A DNA stretch of 64,000 bases. It comes from Salinicola avicenniae (GTDB taxonomy: Bacteria > Pseudomonadota > Gammaproteobacteria > Pseudomonadales > Halomonadaceae). Positions 34,393-42,949 of this stretch are shown here, in pieces (position 1 is the first letter of the stretch; the number at the start of each line of letters is the position of its first letter). Under the pieces are notes generated by a model. It was not told the DNA's origin and searched no databases. It worked only from the letters and a program-made list of their open reading frames with translations. Position numbers and translations under genes: made by a program. The stretch covers positions 248,001 through 312,000 of the forward strand of contig NZ_JAKQZC010000001.1 of NCBI RefSeq assembly GCF_023736115.1, given 5' to 3'.

Positions 34393-36560
34393 GCGCGCGG
34401 CTCCTCGTCAGCGAAAGACTCGTCGGCATCGGCGGCGAGATGCAGGTTGCCCAGGGCGTCGACGCGGGCGTGCCAGCCGGGCAGGATCACCACGGTGGTG
34501 TCGTCCTGTTCGACGATGGCCGGCCCGGCAAAGCGATCATTGGCGCCCAGCTCGGCGCGGGCGTAGATGGCGGCCTCGTGCCACTCGCCATGCAGGAAGA
34601 GGCGACGATGCGTGCGCGGCGTGACGCCTTCGCCGGCGAAGCGCGACGGGCTGGTCGCGTCGACCAGCCGGCCGACCACGGCCAGGCGGATGGTCGAGAC
34701 CTCGATCGGCGTGGGCTGGTCGCGGCCCTCGTCATTCCCGAAGCCTTCATCACGAAAGCCCTCATCTCGAAAACCATAATGAAGCTCGTGCTCGCGGTGG
34801 AACGCTTCGCGCAGGGTGGCGGCATCGAGCTCGGCCAGGCGGTCGGCGGCGAAGGCGACATTGAGCTCGTAGGCCTGGCCGGCGTAGCGCATGTCCAGCG
34901 CGGGCAGCAGCTGAACATCGTCGCCGTCAGCGCTCTCGAAGCCCTGATCGGCCAGCCAGTCGCGGGCCTCGTCGATCATCGTCGCCCAGCGGTTGGTGAT
35001 CTCGCCGGCGGCCTCGTCATCCAGCGTCACGCGCAGGCTGCGTACGAAGTCGCGGCGCAGGTCGGCGGTCGCCGCGCCCAGGGCGCAGAAGGTACCCGGT
35101 TGCAGCGGCACCATCACGCGCGGCAGGCCCGCTTCCGCCGCCAGCCAGTTGGCGTGGGTCGGACCCGCGCCACCGAACGGCACCAGCGTGAAGTCGGCCG
35201 GGTCCAGGCCGCGCTGCGCCAGCCCCTTGCGCAGCTCCGCGGCCATCTGCGCGGTGGCGATCTCGAGCGCGCCGGCGGCGGCGCGCACGCCGGCGTCTTC
35301 GCCGCTCATCGCCAGACGCGCGGCGACCGCTTCCAGGGCCTGCGAGACGTCGCGGGTGTCGAGCGTCATGGTGCCGCCGGCGAAGACCTCGGCATCGAGC
35401 ACACCGAGGGTCAGGTAGCAGTCGGTCACCGTCGGTTCGGTACCGCCACGGCCGTAGGCGATCGGACCGGGATCGGCGCCGGCGCTCTCCGGGCCGACCT
35501 TGAGCACGCCGAGTTCGTCGACCCAGACCTTGGAGCCGCCACCGGCGCCGATGGCGGAGACGCCGACCACCGGTACCACCAGCGGCATGCCGCCGATTTC
35601 CGTGCGCGTGACCATCTCCGGCGCGCGCGCCTGGGAGACCGCGATATCGCTGCTGGTGCCACCCATGTCGAAGGTGACCAAGCGCGAGACGTCCGCCTCG
35701 TTGCCCAGGCGAATCGCCGCGACCACGCCCGAGGCGGGGCCGGAAAGCACGGTGTCGATCGGCCGCGCCAGCGCCGTCGCCAGCGACATCGAGCCGCCGT
35801 TGGAGGTGGTGACCAGCAGCGGGGCGTCGATGCCGAGCTCGCCGATCAGCTCGGTCAGGCGCGCGAAGTAGCGATCCATCAGCGGCTGGATATAGGCGTT
35901 CAGCACCGCCGCCATGGTGCGCTCGTATTCACGAATTTCCGGCCAGGTCTGGGCGGCGGAGAGCACGCTGATCGTGCTGCCGTGGCGCGCAAGCGCGGCG
36001 GCGAGTTCGGTTTCCTGCTCCGGCTGGAGATAGCCGTTGATCAGCATGAGCACGGCGGCGTCGACGTCGAGCGCGGCCAGGTCGGCGGCGACGCGCTCGA
36101 TCTCGGCGGCGTCGGGCCAGCGCGTGATCGCGCCGTCGCGGTCGAAGCGGGCGCCGATCTCGAGCACGTTCTCGCGCGGGATCAGCGGCGTCTCGCGAGT
36201 GGCGTGGAAGTCGAATGACGACGGCATGCGCGCGCGGCCGATCTCGAGAATGTCGCGGAAACCTTCCGACACGATCAGTCCGACCCGCGCGCCGCGCCGC
36301 TGGATGATCGCATTGAGCCCGATGGTGGTGCCGTGCTGGATCGCGGCGATGGCCGACGGCGGCAGTGCCTGCTCGGCGATCAGCCGGGCCAGGCCGTTGC
36401 CCACGGCCTGCGCCGGGTCGGCCGGCGTGCTCGGCTCCTTGTGGAAGATCGGTGCCTGTCGGCCGCTGGGGTCGAACAGCACGAAATCGGTGAAGGTGCC
36501 GCCGACATCGATGCCGACGCGGAAGTTGTTGTCGTTCTGGGCCATGTCAGAAGGAGCCAA
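34389..36560 (-). CDS. hydantoinase A / oxoprolinase A subunit
   Basis: This 723-residue HyuA-type subunit has an actin-like ATPase fold: FRVGIDVGGTFTDFVLFDP near residues 13-31, ATPase segments VTFDMGGTSSDIAV and FGGAGPTHANWLA, and GVSAIGAGGGS. Near the C-terminus an in-frame 15-bp repeat encodes GFRDEGFRDEGFGNDEG, an unusual acidic insertion. TTG 36560 is given because GGAG lies 7 nt upstream; ATG 36545 (MAQNDNN) is the alternative and lacks a ribosome site. It overlaps hyuB by ATGA and lies 86 bp after the class V enzyme gene. Substrate is uncertain among hydantoins, 5-oxoproline and analogues. Confidence 0.92.
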   Translation of the reverse strand: MAPSDMAQNDNNFRVGIDVGGTFTDFVLFDPSGRQAPIFHKEPSTPADPAQAVGNGLARLIAEQALPPSAIAAIQHGTTIGLNAIIQRRGARVGLIVSEGFRDILEIGRARMPSSFDFHATRETPLIPRENVLEIGARFDRDGAITRWPDAAEIERVAADLAALDVDAAVLMLINGYLQPEQETELAAALARHGSTISVLSAAQTWPEIREYERTMAAVLNAYIQPLMDRYFARLTELIGELGIDAPLLVTTSNGGSMSLATALARPIDTVLSGPASGVVAAIRLGNEADVSRLVTFDMGGTSSDIAVSQARAPEMVTRTEIGGMPLVVPVVGVSAIGAGGGSKVWVDELGVLKVGPESAGADPGPIAYGRGGTEPTVTDCYLTLGVLDAEVFAGGTMTLDTRDVSQALEAVAARLAMSGEDAGVRAAAGALEIATAQMAAELRKGLAQRGLDPADFTLVPFGGAGPTHANWLAAEAGLPRVMVPLQPGTFCALGAATADLRRDFVRSLRVTLDDEAAGEITNRWATMIDEARDWLADQGFESADGDDVQLLPALDMRYAGQAYELNVAFAADRLAELDAATLREAFHREHELHYGFRDEGFRDEGFGNDEGRDQPTPIEVSTIRLAVVGRLVDATSPSRFAGEGVTPRTHRRLFLHGEWHEAAIYARAELGANDRFAGPAIVEQDDTTVVILPGWHARVDALGNLHLAADADESFADEEPRA

Positions 36561-36646
36561 GTGTCATCTCCGGCCGGGGCTATCCCGGCGCGCGCGTGGC
36601 GTCGTCGCCGGTCATCGAATCGGGTGTCGATGAGCGGCCGATGTGT

Positions 36647-38140
36647 TCAGGTCGGCCGCTCGGTAGAGGCGCATTCTACCTCAGTCATGTAGTTGTTTGT
36701 CTCTTCCGCATTCTCGACGCGGAAACGGGCGGTACGCGGATCGGCCACATAGCGACTCGTCCAGCGCGAGGCATCGCAGGCCAGTGCCAGCACACCGTCG
36801 AGAATTCGCTCGATCTGATCGTCGCTATGCAGATAGTGCAGGCTCAGCCGCACCCAACCCGGCTTGGCCAGCTCTTCGCCATTGTCTAGCCTGGCCAGCA
36901 GCGCCTCGGAGGCATCGCCGTCGATCGCCATCAGGCGATGGGCGTAGGGCCCGGCGCAGGCGCACCCGCCACGAGCCTGGATACCGTAGACGTCGGAGAG
37001 CATGCGGGTGAAGAGCTGGTGGTGAATCGGCGCGCCGTGTGCGTCTTCCACCTGGAACGAGAAAATCGGCAGCGCTGGTGTCGCCGGGTTGCCGAGCAGG
37101 CGCAGGCGCGGCTCGCCCTGCCAGCGTGCCAGCGCCCGCTCGCGCAGGGCCGCGTCGCGCTCGCGAATGAAATCGCCACCCACGGCGGCCTTGACCAGCA
37201 GTGCCAGCGCGGCGCGAATATCGCCGATCACGTTGGGCGTGCCACCCTCCTCGCGCGCTTCGACCCGGTCGCTGTAGCGGTGCTGCCACGGCGAGACGAA
37301 GCTGACCGTGCCGCCGCCCGGCTGGGTCGGGGCGTTGGCGTGGACCACGCTGTCGCGGAACACCAGCACGCCGGAAGCGCCCGGTCCGCCGACGAACTTG
37401 TGCGGCGAGAAGACGATGGCGTCCTTCTCGCAGTCCGCCGCCGGCGCCATGTCCATCGGCAGGTAGGGCGCGCCGCCGGCGTAGTCCCAGATCGCCAGCG
37501 CGCCGTGACGCTTCAGGCAGCGCGTGACCGCGTCTACGTCGGTGAGGGTGCCGGTGACGTTGGAGGCGGCGGAGAAGCTGCCGACGATCAGGGCGCTGCC
37601 GGCCGCTGCCGTGAGCGCCGCTGCCAGCGCGTCGAGGTCCGGTCCGCCCGCGGCGGCTTCGGGGATCTCGACGAGATCGGCGCCGCTCTCGCGCCACGGC
37701 AGCAGGTTGGAGTGGTGCTCGTAGGGGCCGATCAGCACGGTTATCCGTTCACCGGCGCGTACCCGCGCGGCGATGCCGAGCAGTGCCACGAGTCGATTGA
37801 GCCCCGCTGTGGCACCGGCGCCGTTGAAGACGACGTGGCAGCCCGCGCCGTTGACCTCAACGCGCACGACCTCCCGCGCCTCGGCGCGCAGCCGGGTCAT
37901 CGCCTGGCCGCAGAAGGAGGCTTCGGTATGCGAGTTGGCATAGAAGGGCAGCACCTGTTCGGCGATAAAGCGCTCGACCTGGCGCAGGGCGCGTCCGGAA
38001 GCGACGTGGTCGGCGTAAAGCAGGCGCCGGCGGCCGAAGGGCGTGTCGAATTCGACGTCGTCGCCGATCACGCCGGCGCGCAGGCGGGCAACAACGTCGG
38101 GATGGGCCAGGGAGTCGCGGAACGCGTGCAGCGCGGACAT
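36647..38140 (-). CDS. class V aminotransferase-fold PLP enzyme (NifS/SufS-like)
   Basis: This 497-residue enzyme belongs to the NifS/selenocysteine-lyase-like class V group. Marks are ANSHTEASFCGQAMTRLR, GPYEHHSNLLPWRESGADLVEI (compare the EHHAN-LPW motif of SufS), the PLP Asp in IWDYAGGAPYL, and the PLP lysine in FSPHKFVGGPGASGVLV (Lys near residue 249). A Cys-rich motif GGCACAGPYAHR near residue 398 occupies the region where desulfurases carry their catalytic Cys. It is longer than SufS (about 406). It is first in the hyu operon and divergent from an Lrp regulator, so a sulphur- or amino-acid-releasing step in the same pathway is likely. The reaction is not proven. Confidence 0.85.
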   Translation of the reverse strand: MSALHAFRDSLAHPDVVARLRAGVIGDDVEFDTPFGRRRLLYADHVASGRALRQVERFIAEQVLPFYANSHTEASFCGQAMTRLRAEAREVVRVEVNGAGCHVVFNGAGATAGLNRLVALLGIAARVRAGERITVLIGPYEHHSNLLPWRESGADLVEIPEAAAGGPDLDALAAALTAAAGSALIVGSFSAASNVTGTLTDVDAVTRCLKRHGALAIWDYAGGAPYLPMDMAPAADCEKDAIVFSPHKFVGGPGASGVLVFRDSVVHANAPTQPGGGTVSFVSPWQHRYSDRVEAREEGGTPNVIGDIRAALALLVKAAVGGDFIRERDAALRERALARWQGEPRLRLLGNPATPALPIFSFQVEDAHGAPIHHQLFTRMLSDVYGIQARGGCACAGPYAHRLMAIDGDASEALLARLDNGEELAKPGWVRLSLHYLHSDDQIERILDGVLALACDASRWTSRYVADPRTARFRVENAEETNNYMTEVECASTERPT

Positions 38141-38273
38141 GGTGTCTCTCTTGTCAGTCGGTGAAATCGGCCGGCGAAGCCGATCGATGCGACCTTAATG
38201 ATACGAGAGCTGCCGTCGTTCACAGGTTGTAAGATTGACGACGAATCATGCCGATTGTGGAGAATTTGAACGA

Positions 38274-38738
38274 ATGACAGGCGTCAAGCTGGATCATTAC
38301 AACCTCGCCATTCTGCGAACGCTGCAAACGCATCCGACGCTTCCCCAGCGCGAGCTCGCCGAGCGCATCCATCTCTCCCAGAACGCCTGCTGGCGGCGGC
38401 TGAAGCAGCTCGAGTCAGCCGGCGTTATCCAGGGGACGCGGCTGGTGATCGGCCGCGAGGCGCTGGGCATCGATCTGGTGGTGTTCACCATGATCCGCAC
38501 CCGCAGCCACTCGGCCGACTGGCTCACCGCCTTTCGCGAGCATGTGCTCGGCATTGACGAGATCAGCGACTTCTACCGCATCAGTGGCGACTATGACTAT
38601 CTGCTCAAGATCGTCACCCGCGACATCGCCGGCTTCGACCGGGTCTACCAGCGCCTGATCGACGGCTTCGAGATCGACACCGTCACCTCCTACTTTGCCA
38701 TGGAGGCGCTGGCCGAGAATCGCCCGCTGTCGCTGTAG
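38274..38738 (+). CDS. Lrp/AsnC family transcriptional regulator
   Basis: This 154-residue protein is a feast/famine regulator. A winged helix-turn-helix (LDHYNLAILRTLQTHPTL, LAERIHLSQNACWRRLKQLE) is followed by the RAM/AsnC ligand-binding domain with SDFYRISGDYDYLLKIVTRD, the family's effector-site signature. ATG 38274 fits the family length; a TTG at 38235 would add 13 unrelated residues. It is divergent from the class V/hyu/transporter operon with a 133-bp shared gap, so it is the likely amino-acid-responsive regulator of that operon. Autoregulation is common in the family. Confidence 0.9.
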   Translation: MTGVKLDHYNLAILRTLQTHPTLPQRELAERIHLSQNACWRRLKQLESAGVIQGTRLVIGREALGIDLVVFTMIRTRSHSADWLTAFREHVLGIDEISDFYRISGDYDYLLKIVTRDIAGFDRVYQRLIDGFEIDTVTSYFAMEALAENRPLSL

Positions 38739-38796
38739 CGGGGTTGCCCCGGGTTGCCGAGCTGTCGCAGCTTTCTTGCTGACCTCTCGCCGCTCC

Positions 38797-40923
38797 CTAG
38801 AACGACACGCTGGCGCCCAGCGTCACCTCCAGCGGCTCGCCGACCACCACACGGGTATTGCCGCCGCTCGACGGGTAGTAGGTGGTGTCGAAGAGATTCT
38901 TCATGTTGAGCTGCAGATGGGTGGCGTCGCCCAGCCAGCCGTTGTCCCAGGCGACGAAGGCGTCGGCCACGGTGTAGTCGTCGAGCGTGAAGCTGTTGGC
39001 GTCGTCGCCTGCGCGCGAACCGACGTAGCGCACGCCGCCGCCGACCCGCCAGCGACCGTAGTCCGGGTTCAGCGGCAATGCCTGCGCCAGCAGCAGCGAT
39101 GCGGTATGACGAGCGACGTTGGGCAGCTCGTTGCCTTCGGTGCCTCCGTCGGCATCGTCGAGAATCTCGGCGTCGGTCCAGGCGTAGTTGGCGAGCAGCG
39201 AGGTAGTCTCGGTCAGTTGCCCCTGCAACGAGAGCTCCACGCCCTGCAACCCGCTCTTGCCGATGGCTCGCGAGGTGCCGTTGTCGCTGACGACGACGTT
39301 CCCCTTGGTAATGTCGAACCAGGCCAGCGAGGCTTCCAGGCGATCGCCGAGCAGGCGTCGCTTCAGGCCGACTTCCCAGCCGCGCCCTTCTTCGGGATCG
39401 AAGGTCCGGCCGCTGTCGCTGTCCGGCGAGTTGGGCACGAAGGATTCGCTGTAGCTCACGTAGGCCGAGGTTCGCGGGTCGATCCGGTAGAGCAGGCTGG
39501 CGTGGGGCAGGAAGACGGTGTCGTCGGTATCGGTCTCGACTTCGAAAGGACGCCCCTGGCCGCCGTACTGTTCGGTGTACTGGTAGCGCCCGCCGAGGCC
39601 CAGAATCCAGCGTTCGCCGAGGTGGAGGTTGTCATCGATGTAGGCAGCGGTGGCGTTGATTTCGTCGAGCCGATGGCTGCGCCCGGTCTGGTAGGTGGCG
39701 CCGTCGAGATCGATATCGCCATCGTCCGGATCGTAGATGGAGATCGTGTCGGTCTCGCCGAGATAGCGGTCGGCGAGATAGTCGCGGCGGCGTTCGTGGT
39801 CGAGCCCCAGGGTCATCTCGTGGCGCACCCCGGCCAGTTCGATGTCGCCGAGCAGCTCGGCGGCGGTGTAGATCACGCGCCGGTCGAAGCCGTGGTTGGC
39901 GTCGGCACGGCGGCTGGCATTGCCGTCCTCATCGACGCTGAGCACGCGCGGCTGGCCGTCGTCGTACTGGCGACGGTTCCAGCCGTAGGTGAGGCGACTG
40001 GTCCAGGCCGGCGAGAGATCCTGCTCCCAGCGCGCGGTAAACGACTGGTCGTGCCCTTCGACGCCGGACCAGTCTTCGTCCAGCCGGCGTGTGCGCGGAA
40101 TATCGACGGCCTGGCCATCGACAAAGGCCGTGCCGCGATCGAGCGTCAGATCATAGTCACGATACTCATAGGCGAGCCACAGCCGGGTGTCGTTGTCCTC
40201 CCATGACAGCGACGGCGCGATCACGGTCTGGCGATTGTTGCCGAAGTTGCGCCAGTAGTCCTCGTCCTGCTGGCCGACGATGACGCGAAACGCCGCGCCG
40301 GTGTCGCCCAGCGGGCCGGTGACATCGACGCTGGCAGTGCCGCCGCCGAAGGAGCTGCCCTGGCCGCTGATATGGCGCTGCCATTCGTATTGCGGCTTCT
40401 TGCTGACCAGGTTGATCACCCCGCCGGGCTCCTGGATGCCGTAGCGAAACGAGCCAGGCCCCTTGAGCACCTCGACGCGCTCGGTGGTGAACAGCGGAAA
40501 GACGTTGCGCGGCTGGCGGATGCCGTCGCGCAGGATCGATCCGTCGCTGTTGCTGCCGAAGCCGCGCTTGATAAAGCCCGCCTCGGTGCCGCCCATGGTG
40601 TTGGCCTGGGTGACGCCCGCGACATAGGCCATGGCGTCGGTCAGGGAGTCGGCGCCGCTGTCCGCGAGTACCTGGGCGGTGATCGCGTCGACGGTACGCG
40701 CCTCGGCCAGGAAGTCGGTCGCGCGACCGGTCGCTATCGTCGAGGCGCTCGGCCGATAGCCCGTGTCGGCGAGTGTGGTCGCAGTGACCACCACCGGGTC
40801 GAGGTCGGCATCGTTGGCGTCGGCGTTGGCGTAGGCATTGGTGTAGGTGATCGGCGATGCGAGAGGCGCCAGCAGCGCCAGCGAGAGCGGCGCAAGGCGC
40901 GGGAGGACAGTCGTCGAGGACAT
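38797..40923 (-). CDS. TonB-dependent siderophore receptor
   Basis: This 708-residue outer-membrane receptor starts with a signal peptide (MSSTTVLPRLAPLSLALLAP, then a low-complexity AYANADAND stretch) and a TonB-box-like region LDPVVVTAT. The plug domain has TDAMAYVAGVTQANTMGG, FIKRGF and VEVLKGPGSFRYGIQEPGGVINLVSKKP. The 22-stranded barrel ends with NLFDTTYYPSS and the terminal Phe of GASVSF. No N-terminal signalling (STN) domain is present, so it should not control its own sigma factor. It lies 59 bp after an iron-siderophore binding protein gene with a Fur box ahead of both. Ferrichrome/hydroxamate type is a guess from the plug motifs. Confidence 0.93.
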   Translation of the reverse strand: MSSTTVLPRLAPLSLALLAPLASPITYTNAYANADANDADLDPVVVTATTLADTGYRPSASTIATGRATDFLAEARTVDAITAQVLADSGADSLTDAMAYVAGVTQANTMGGTEAGFIKRGFGSNSDGSILRDGIRQPRNVFPLFTTERVEVLKGPGSFRYGIQEPGGVINLVSKKPQYEWQRHISGQGSSFGGGTASVDVTGPLGDTGAAFRVIVGQQDEDYWRNFGNNRQTVIAPSLSWEDNDTRLWLAYEYRDYDLTLDRGTAFVDGQAVDIPRTRRLDEDWSGVEGHDQSFTARWEQDLSPAWTSRLTYGWNRRQYDDGQPRVLSVDEDGNASRRADANHGFDRRVIYTAAELLGDIELAGVRHEMTLGLDHERRRDYLADRYLGETDTISIYDPDDGDIDLDGATYQTGRSHRLDEINATAAYIDDNLHLGERWILGLGGRYQYTEQYGGQGRPFEVETDTDDTVFLPHASLLYRIDPRTSAYVSYSESFVPNSPDSDSGRTFDPEEGRGWEVGLKRRLLGDRLEASLAWFDITKGNVVVSDNGTSRAIGKSGLQGVELSLQGQLTETTSLLANYAWTDAEILDDADGGTEGNELPNVARHTASLLLAQALPLNPDYGRWRVGGGVRYVGSRAGDDANSFTLDDYTVADAFVAWDNGWLGDATHLQLNMKNLFDTTYYPSSGGNTRVVVGEPLEVTLGASVSF

Positions 40924-40982
40924 CTTGGGTTCCCGGAATGTGTCGTGGTGATCGATCTTGGCAAGAGAGGGCAGGATTGCCG

Positions 40983-42167
40983 CTATAGCCGGGCGGCCTC
41001 GGAGGCATAGTCCGCCTGGAAGGTGCCGTCGGCGGCGATGGGCATGAAGTCCCGATAGAGCGCCGTCAGCGTCGCTTGTGGATCCAGCGCGCCGCACTGC
41101 TGCGGATGCAGCCAACCGGCGATCGCCTGCAGCGCCACCGGGGCGAACGGGCCCTGGTGATAGCCGTGCCAGAGCGCGTGCAGCCGCCCGGCCTTGATCG
41201 CGCTCAGCGCCGGCCAGCCGGCACGGCGTGCGACGACGGCGGCCAGGTCCTGCTGCGTCCGTGCTGGGTCGACGCCGAAACCGGCGCGCACCGAATCGTC
41301 GCTGCGCCAGCGGGCGGCGGTGGCGATGATCACGTCGGGGTCGCTGGCCAGTACGGCTTCCGGGCTCAGCACGTTCTCGGTGCCGGGGCTGAAGCCGGCG
41401 GCGATATTGTCGCCCTCGGCGTCAGCGACCAGATCGGCGAGACCGCTGTCGAAGTTGCTGCGACAGCAGTCGACCTTGAGTCCGGGCGCGATGTCGATCA
41501 GCACGCGCGGGCGCTGCGTCAAGCCCTCGAGGCAGTCGTCGACGCGGGTGCTGGCCGCCTGCAGTCGGGCGATCAGCGCATCGGCGCGGGGGGAGACGCC
41601 AAGCGCTCGGCCCAACAGCGCCAGCGAGCGGGGGCCGTCGACCAGCGGGTGCCGGCGAAAATCGACGAACAGGACCGGAATCTCCAGCGCGTCGAGCTGG
41701 CGCAGTCGCGGCGAGCCCTGCCAGTCGGCATAGCGCGAGATATCGGCGACGATCAGATCCGGCGCCAGCGAGGCCAGTGCCTCGGCGCTCACCAGGCCAT
41801 TGGCGGCGCCCCCGAGCTGCGGCAGCGAGGTCAGCGCGGGAAAGGCGCTCTCGAAGCGTCGCTGCGCCTCGTCGTCGAACCCGGCCAGTGACCCGCGCCA
41901 GCCGCTCAAGCGAGCCACGGGGTCGGGCAGCAGCGCGGCCAGCGCAAACAGGTGGCGCGGATTATCGAGAAAGAGATGGCGAGGCGACGCTTCGAGCGTG
42001 ACCTGGCGGCCGGCGAGATCGGTCAGCGTGATCGGGAAGTCGTCGGCGCCGACCGGGCCGGCGGCCGCCACGCTGAGCAGCAGCGCGAGCCATGACCAAC
42101 CGCGGCGCAGGAGAAGCGCGAACTGGAGAAGGGCAGCCGGATATTGGCGGAGGGAAGAGACAGGCAT
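40983..42167 (-). CDS. iron-siderophore ABC transporter substrate-binding protein
   Basis: This 394-residue protein has an N-terminal signal/membrane segment (around residues 22-42, GWSWLALLLSVAAAGPVGAD) and a class III periplasmic binding fold: ITLTDLAGRQVTLEASPRH, SAEALASLAPDLIVADISRY, IPVLFVDFR, and later PEAVLASDPDVIIATAARW and GRLHALWHGYHQGPFAPVAL. Two adjacent cysteines (VDCCRS) are unusual for the family. It should hand ferric siderophore to an inner membrane ABC permease, but no permease or ATPase gene is nearby. It precedes the TonB receptor by 59 bp and sits 24 bp downstream of a Fur box. Confidence 0.88.
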   Translation of the reverse strand: MPVSSLRQYPAALLQFALLLRRGWSWLALLLSVAAAGPVGADDFPITLTDLAGRQVTLEASPRHLFLDNPRHLFALAALLPDPVARLSGWRGSLAGFDDEAQRRFESAFPALTSLPQLGGAANGLVSAEALASLAPDLIVADISRYADWQGSPRLRQLDALEIPVLFVDFRRHPLVDGPRSLALLGRALGVSPRADALIARLQAASTRVDDCLEGLTQRPRVLIDIAPGLKVDCCRSNFDSGLADLVADAEGDNIAAGFSPGTENVLSPEAVLASDPDVIIATAARWRSDDSVRAGFGVDPARTQQDLAAVVARRAGWPALSAIKAGRLHALWHGYHQGPFAPVALQAIAGWLHPQQCGALDPQATLTALYRDFMPIAADGTFQADYASEAARL

Positions 42168-42191
42168 CGGCTTTCTTCTAGATGTTTTATT

Positions 42192-42210
42192 GGAATCATT
42201 ATCATTTACA
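42192..42210 (-). promoter_or_regulatory. Fur box before the siderophore uptake pair
   Basis: GGAATCATTATCATTTACA matches the Fur consensus GATAATGATAATCATTATC well in its central ATCATTATCATT. It lies 24 bp upstream of the binding-protein start. Repression by Fe-Fur is inferred. Confidence 0.75.
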
Positions 42211-42298
42211 TCTACCGAAATGGCAACGCCGGGTCACGGCTACTCAGGTGTGTTCGGCGCCGTTGTCGGGCCTGACATCAGGCGACGCCGTATCAGCG

Positions 42299-42862
42299 CT
42301 ATAGGTCGTCGCGTGCGAAGTCTCGGATGAGCCAGTCATTGTCGCCCTGCGGGGCGATCCACAGCGGGATCGCGTTGGCCGAGCGCGGGCCGGAAGGGCT
42401 GCCGGTCGTCAACCAGCGCACCGCCCGGATCAGCCCGGAGTGGCCGACGATCAATGGGGTGTCGGCTTCTGCCAGCAGCGCGTTGAGCGTAGCGGCGATA
42501 CGCGTGACGAACGTCTCCCAGGCTTCACCGCCGGCCGGCGTGCTCAGGTAGGGAATGGTATCGGGAATCGGCTGCCCCTCCAGCTCACCCCAGTGGCGCT
42601 CCATCAGGCCGTCGAGCAGCCGGTCGGGCGCGCGGCCCAGCGCCAGCTCGGCGGTATGGCGGGCACGCATCAGCGGGCTCGACACCGTCAGCGACCAGTC
42701 GATGTCGCCCAGCACCGCTCGCGCCTGTGTTGCCTCCGCCTCGCCGCGTGCCGTTAGCGGAACATCGTGCTGGCCGCCGATCCGGCGTTCGAGATTGCGC
42801 GTGCTCTGGCCGTGGCGCAGAAACACGAAAGGGCGGCGGACGAGGGCGAATGGTTGAGGCAT
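42299..42862 (-). CDS. histidine phosphatase family protein
   Basis: This 187-residue protein has the branch-1 histidine phosphatase (phosphoglycerate mutase-like) signature FLRHGQSTRN at residues 14-23, whose His is phosphorylated during catalysis. The arginine/glutamate pocket is visible in VSSPLMRARHTAEL and MERHWGELEG, and the second active-site His lies in LIVGHSGLIRAV. Length is close to CobC/GpmB-like phosphatases. It is monocistronic and opposite to the Fur-controlled genes. There is no cobalamin gene nearby, so no specific substrate is suggested. Confidence 0.9.
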   Translation of the reverse strand: MPQPFALVRRPFVFLRHGQSTRNLERRIGGQHDVPLTARGEAEATQARAVLGDIDWSLTVSSPLMRARHTAELALGRAPDRLLDGLMERHWGELEGQPIPDTIPYLSTPAGGEAWETFVTRIAATLNALLAEADTPLIVGHSGLIRAVRWLTTGSPSGPRSANAIPLWIAPQGDNDWLIRDFARDDL

Positions 42863-42949
42863 GCCGCGTATCTCCGGGGCGTGAAGGGCTATCGACAGGC
42901 TAGCGTCCCGGTGCCTCCGATGCTGCCGGCTCCGGGTGCGGGACCTGCG

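Noticed and set aside
32431-34566. 711-residue open frame opposite hydantoinase B
   Set aside because: Same GC-driven antisense artefact; the opposite strand carries a complete conserved protein.
34440-36218. 592-residue open frame opposite hydantoinase A
   Set aside because: Antisense shadow with His/Arg/Gly-rich low-complexity sequence and no ribosome site.
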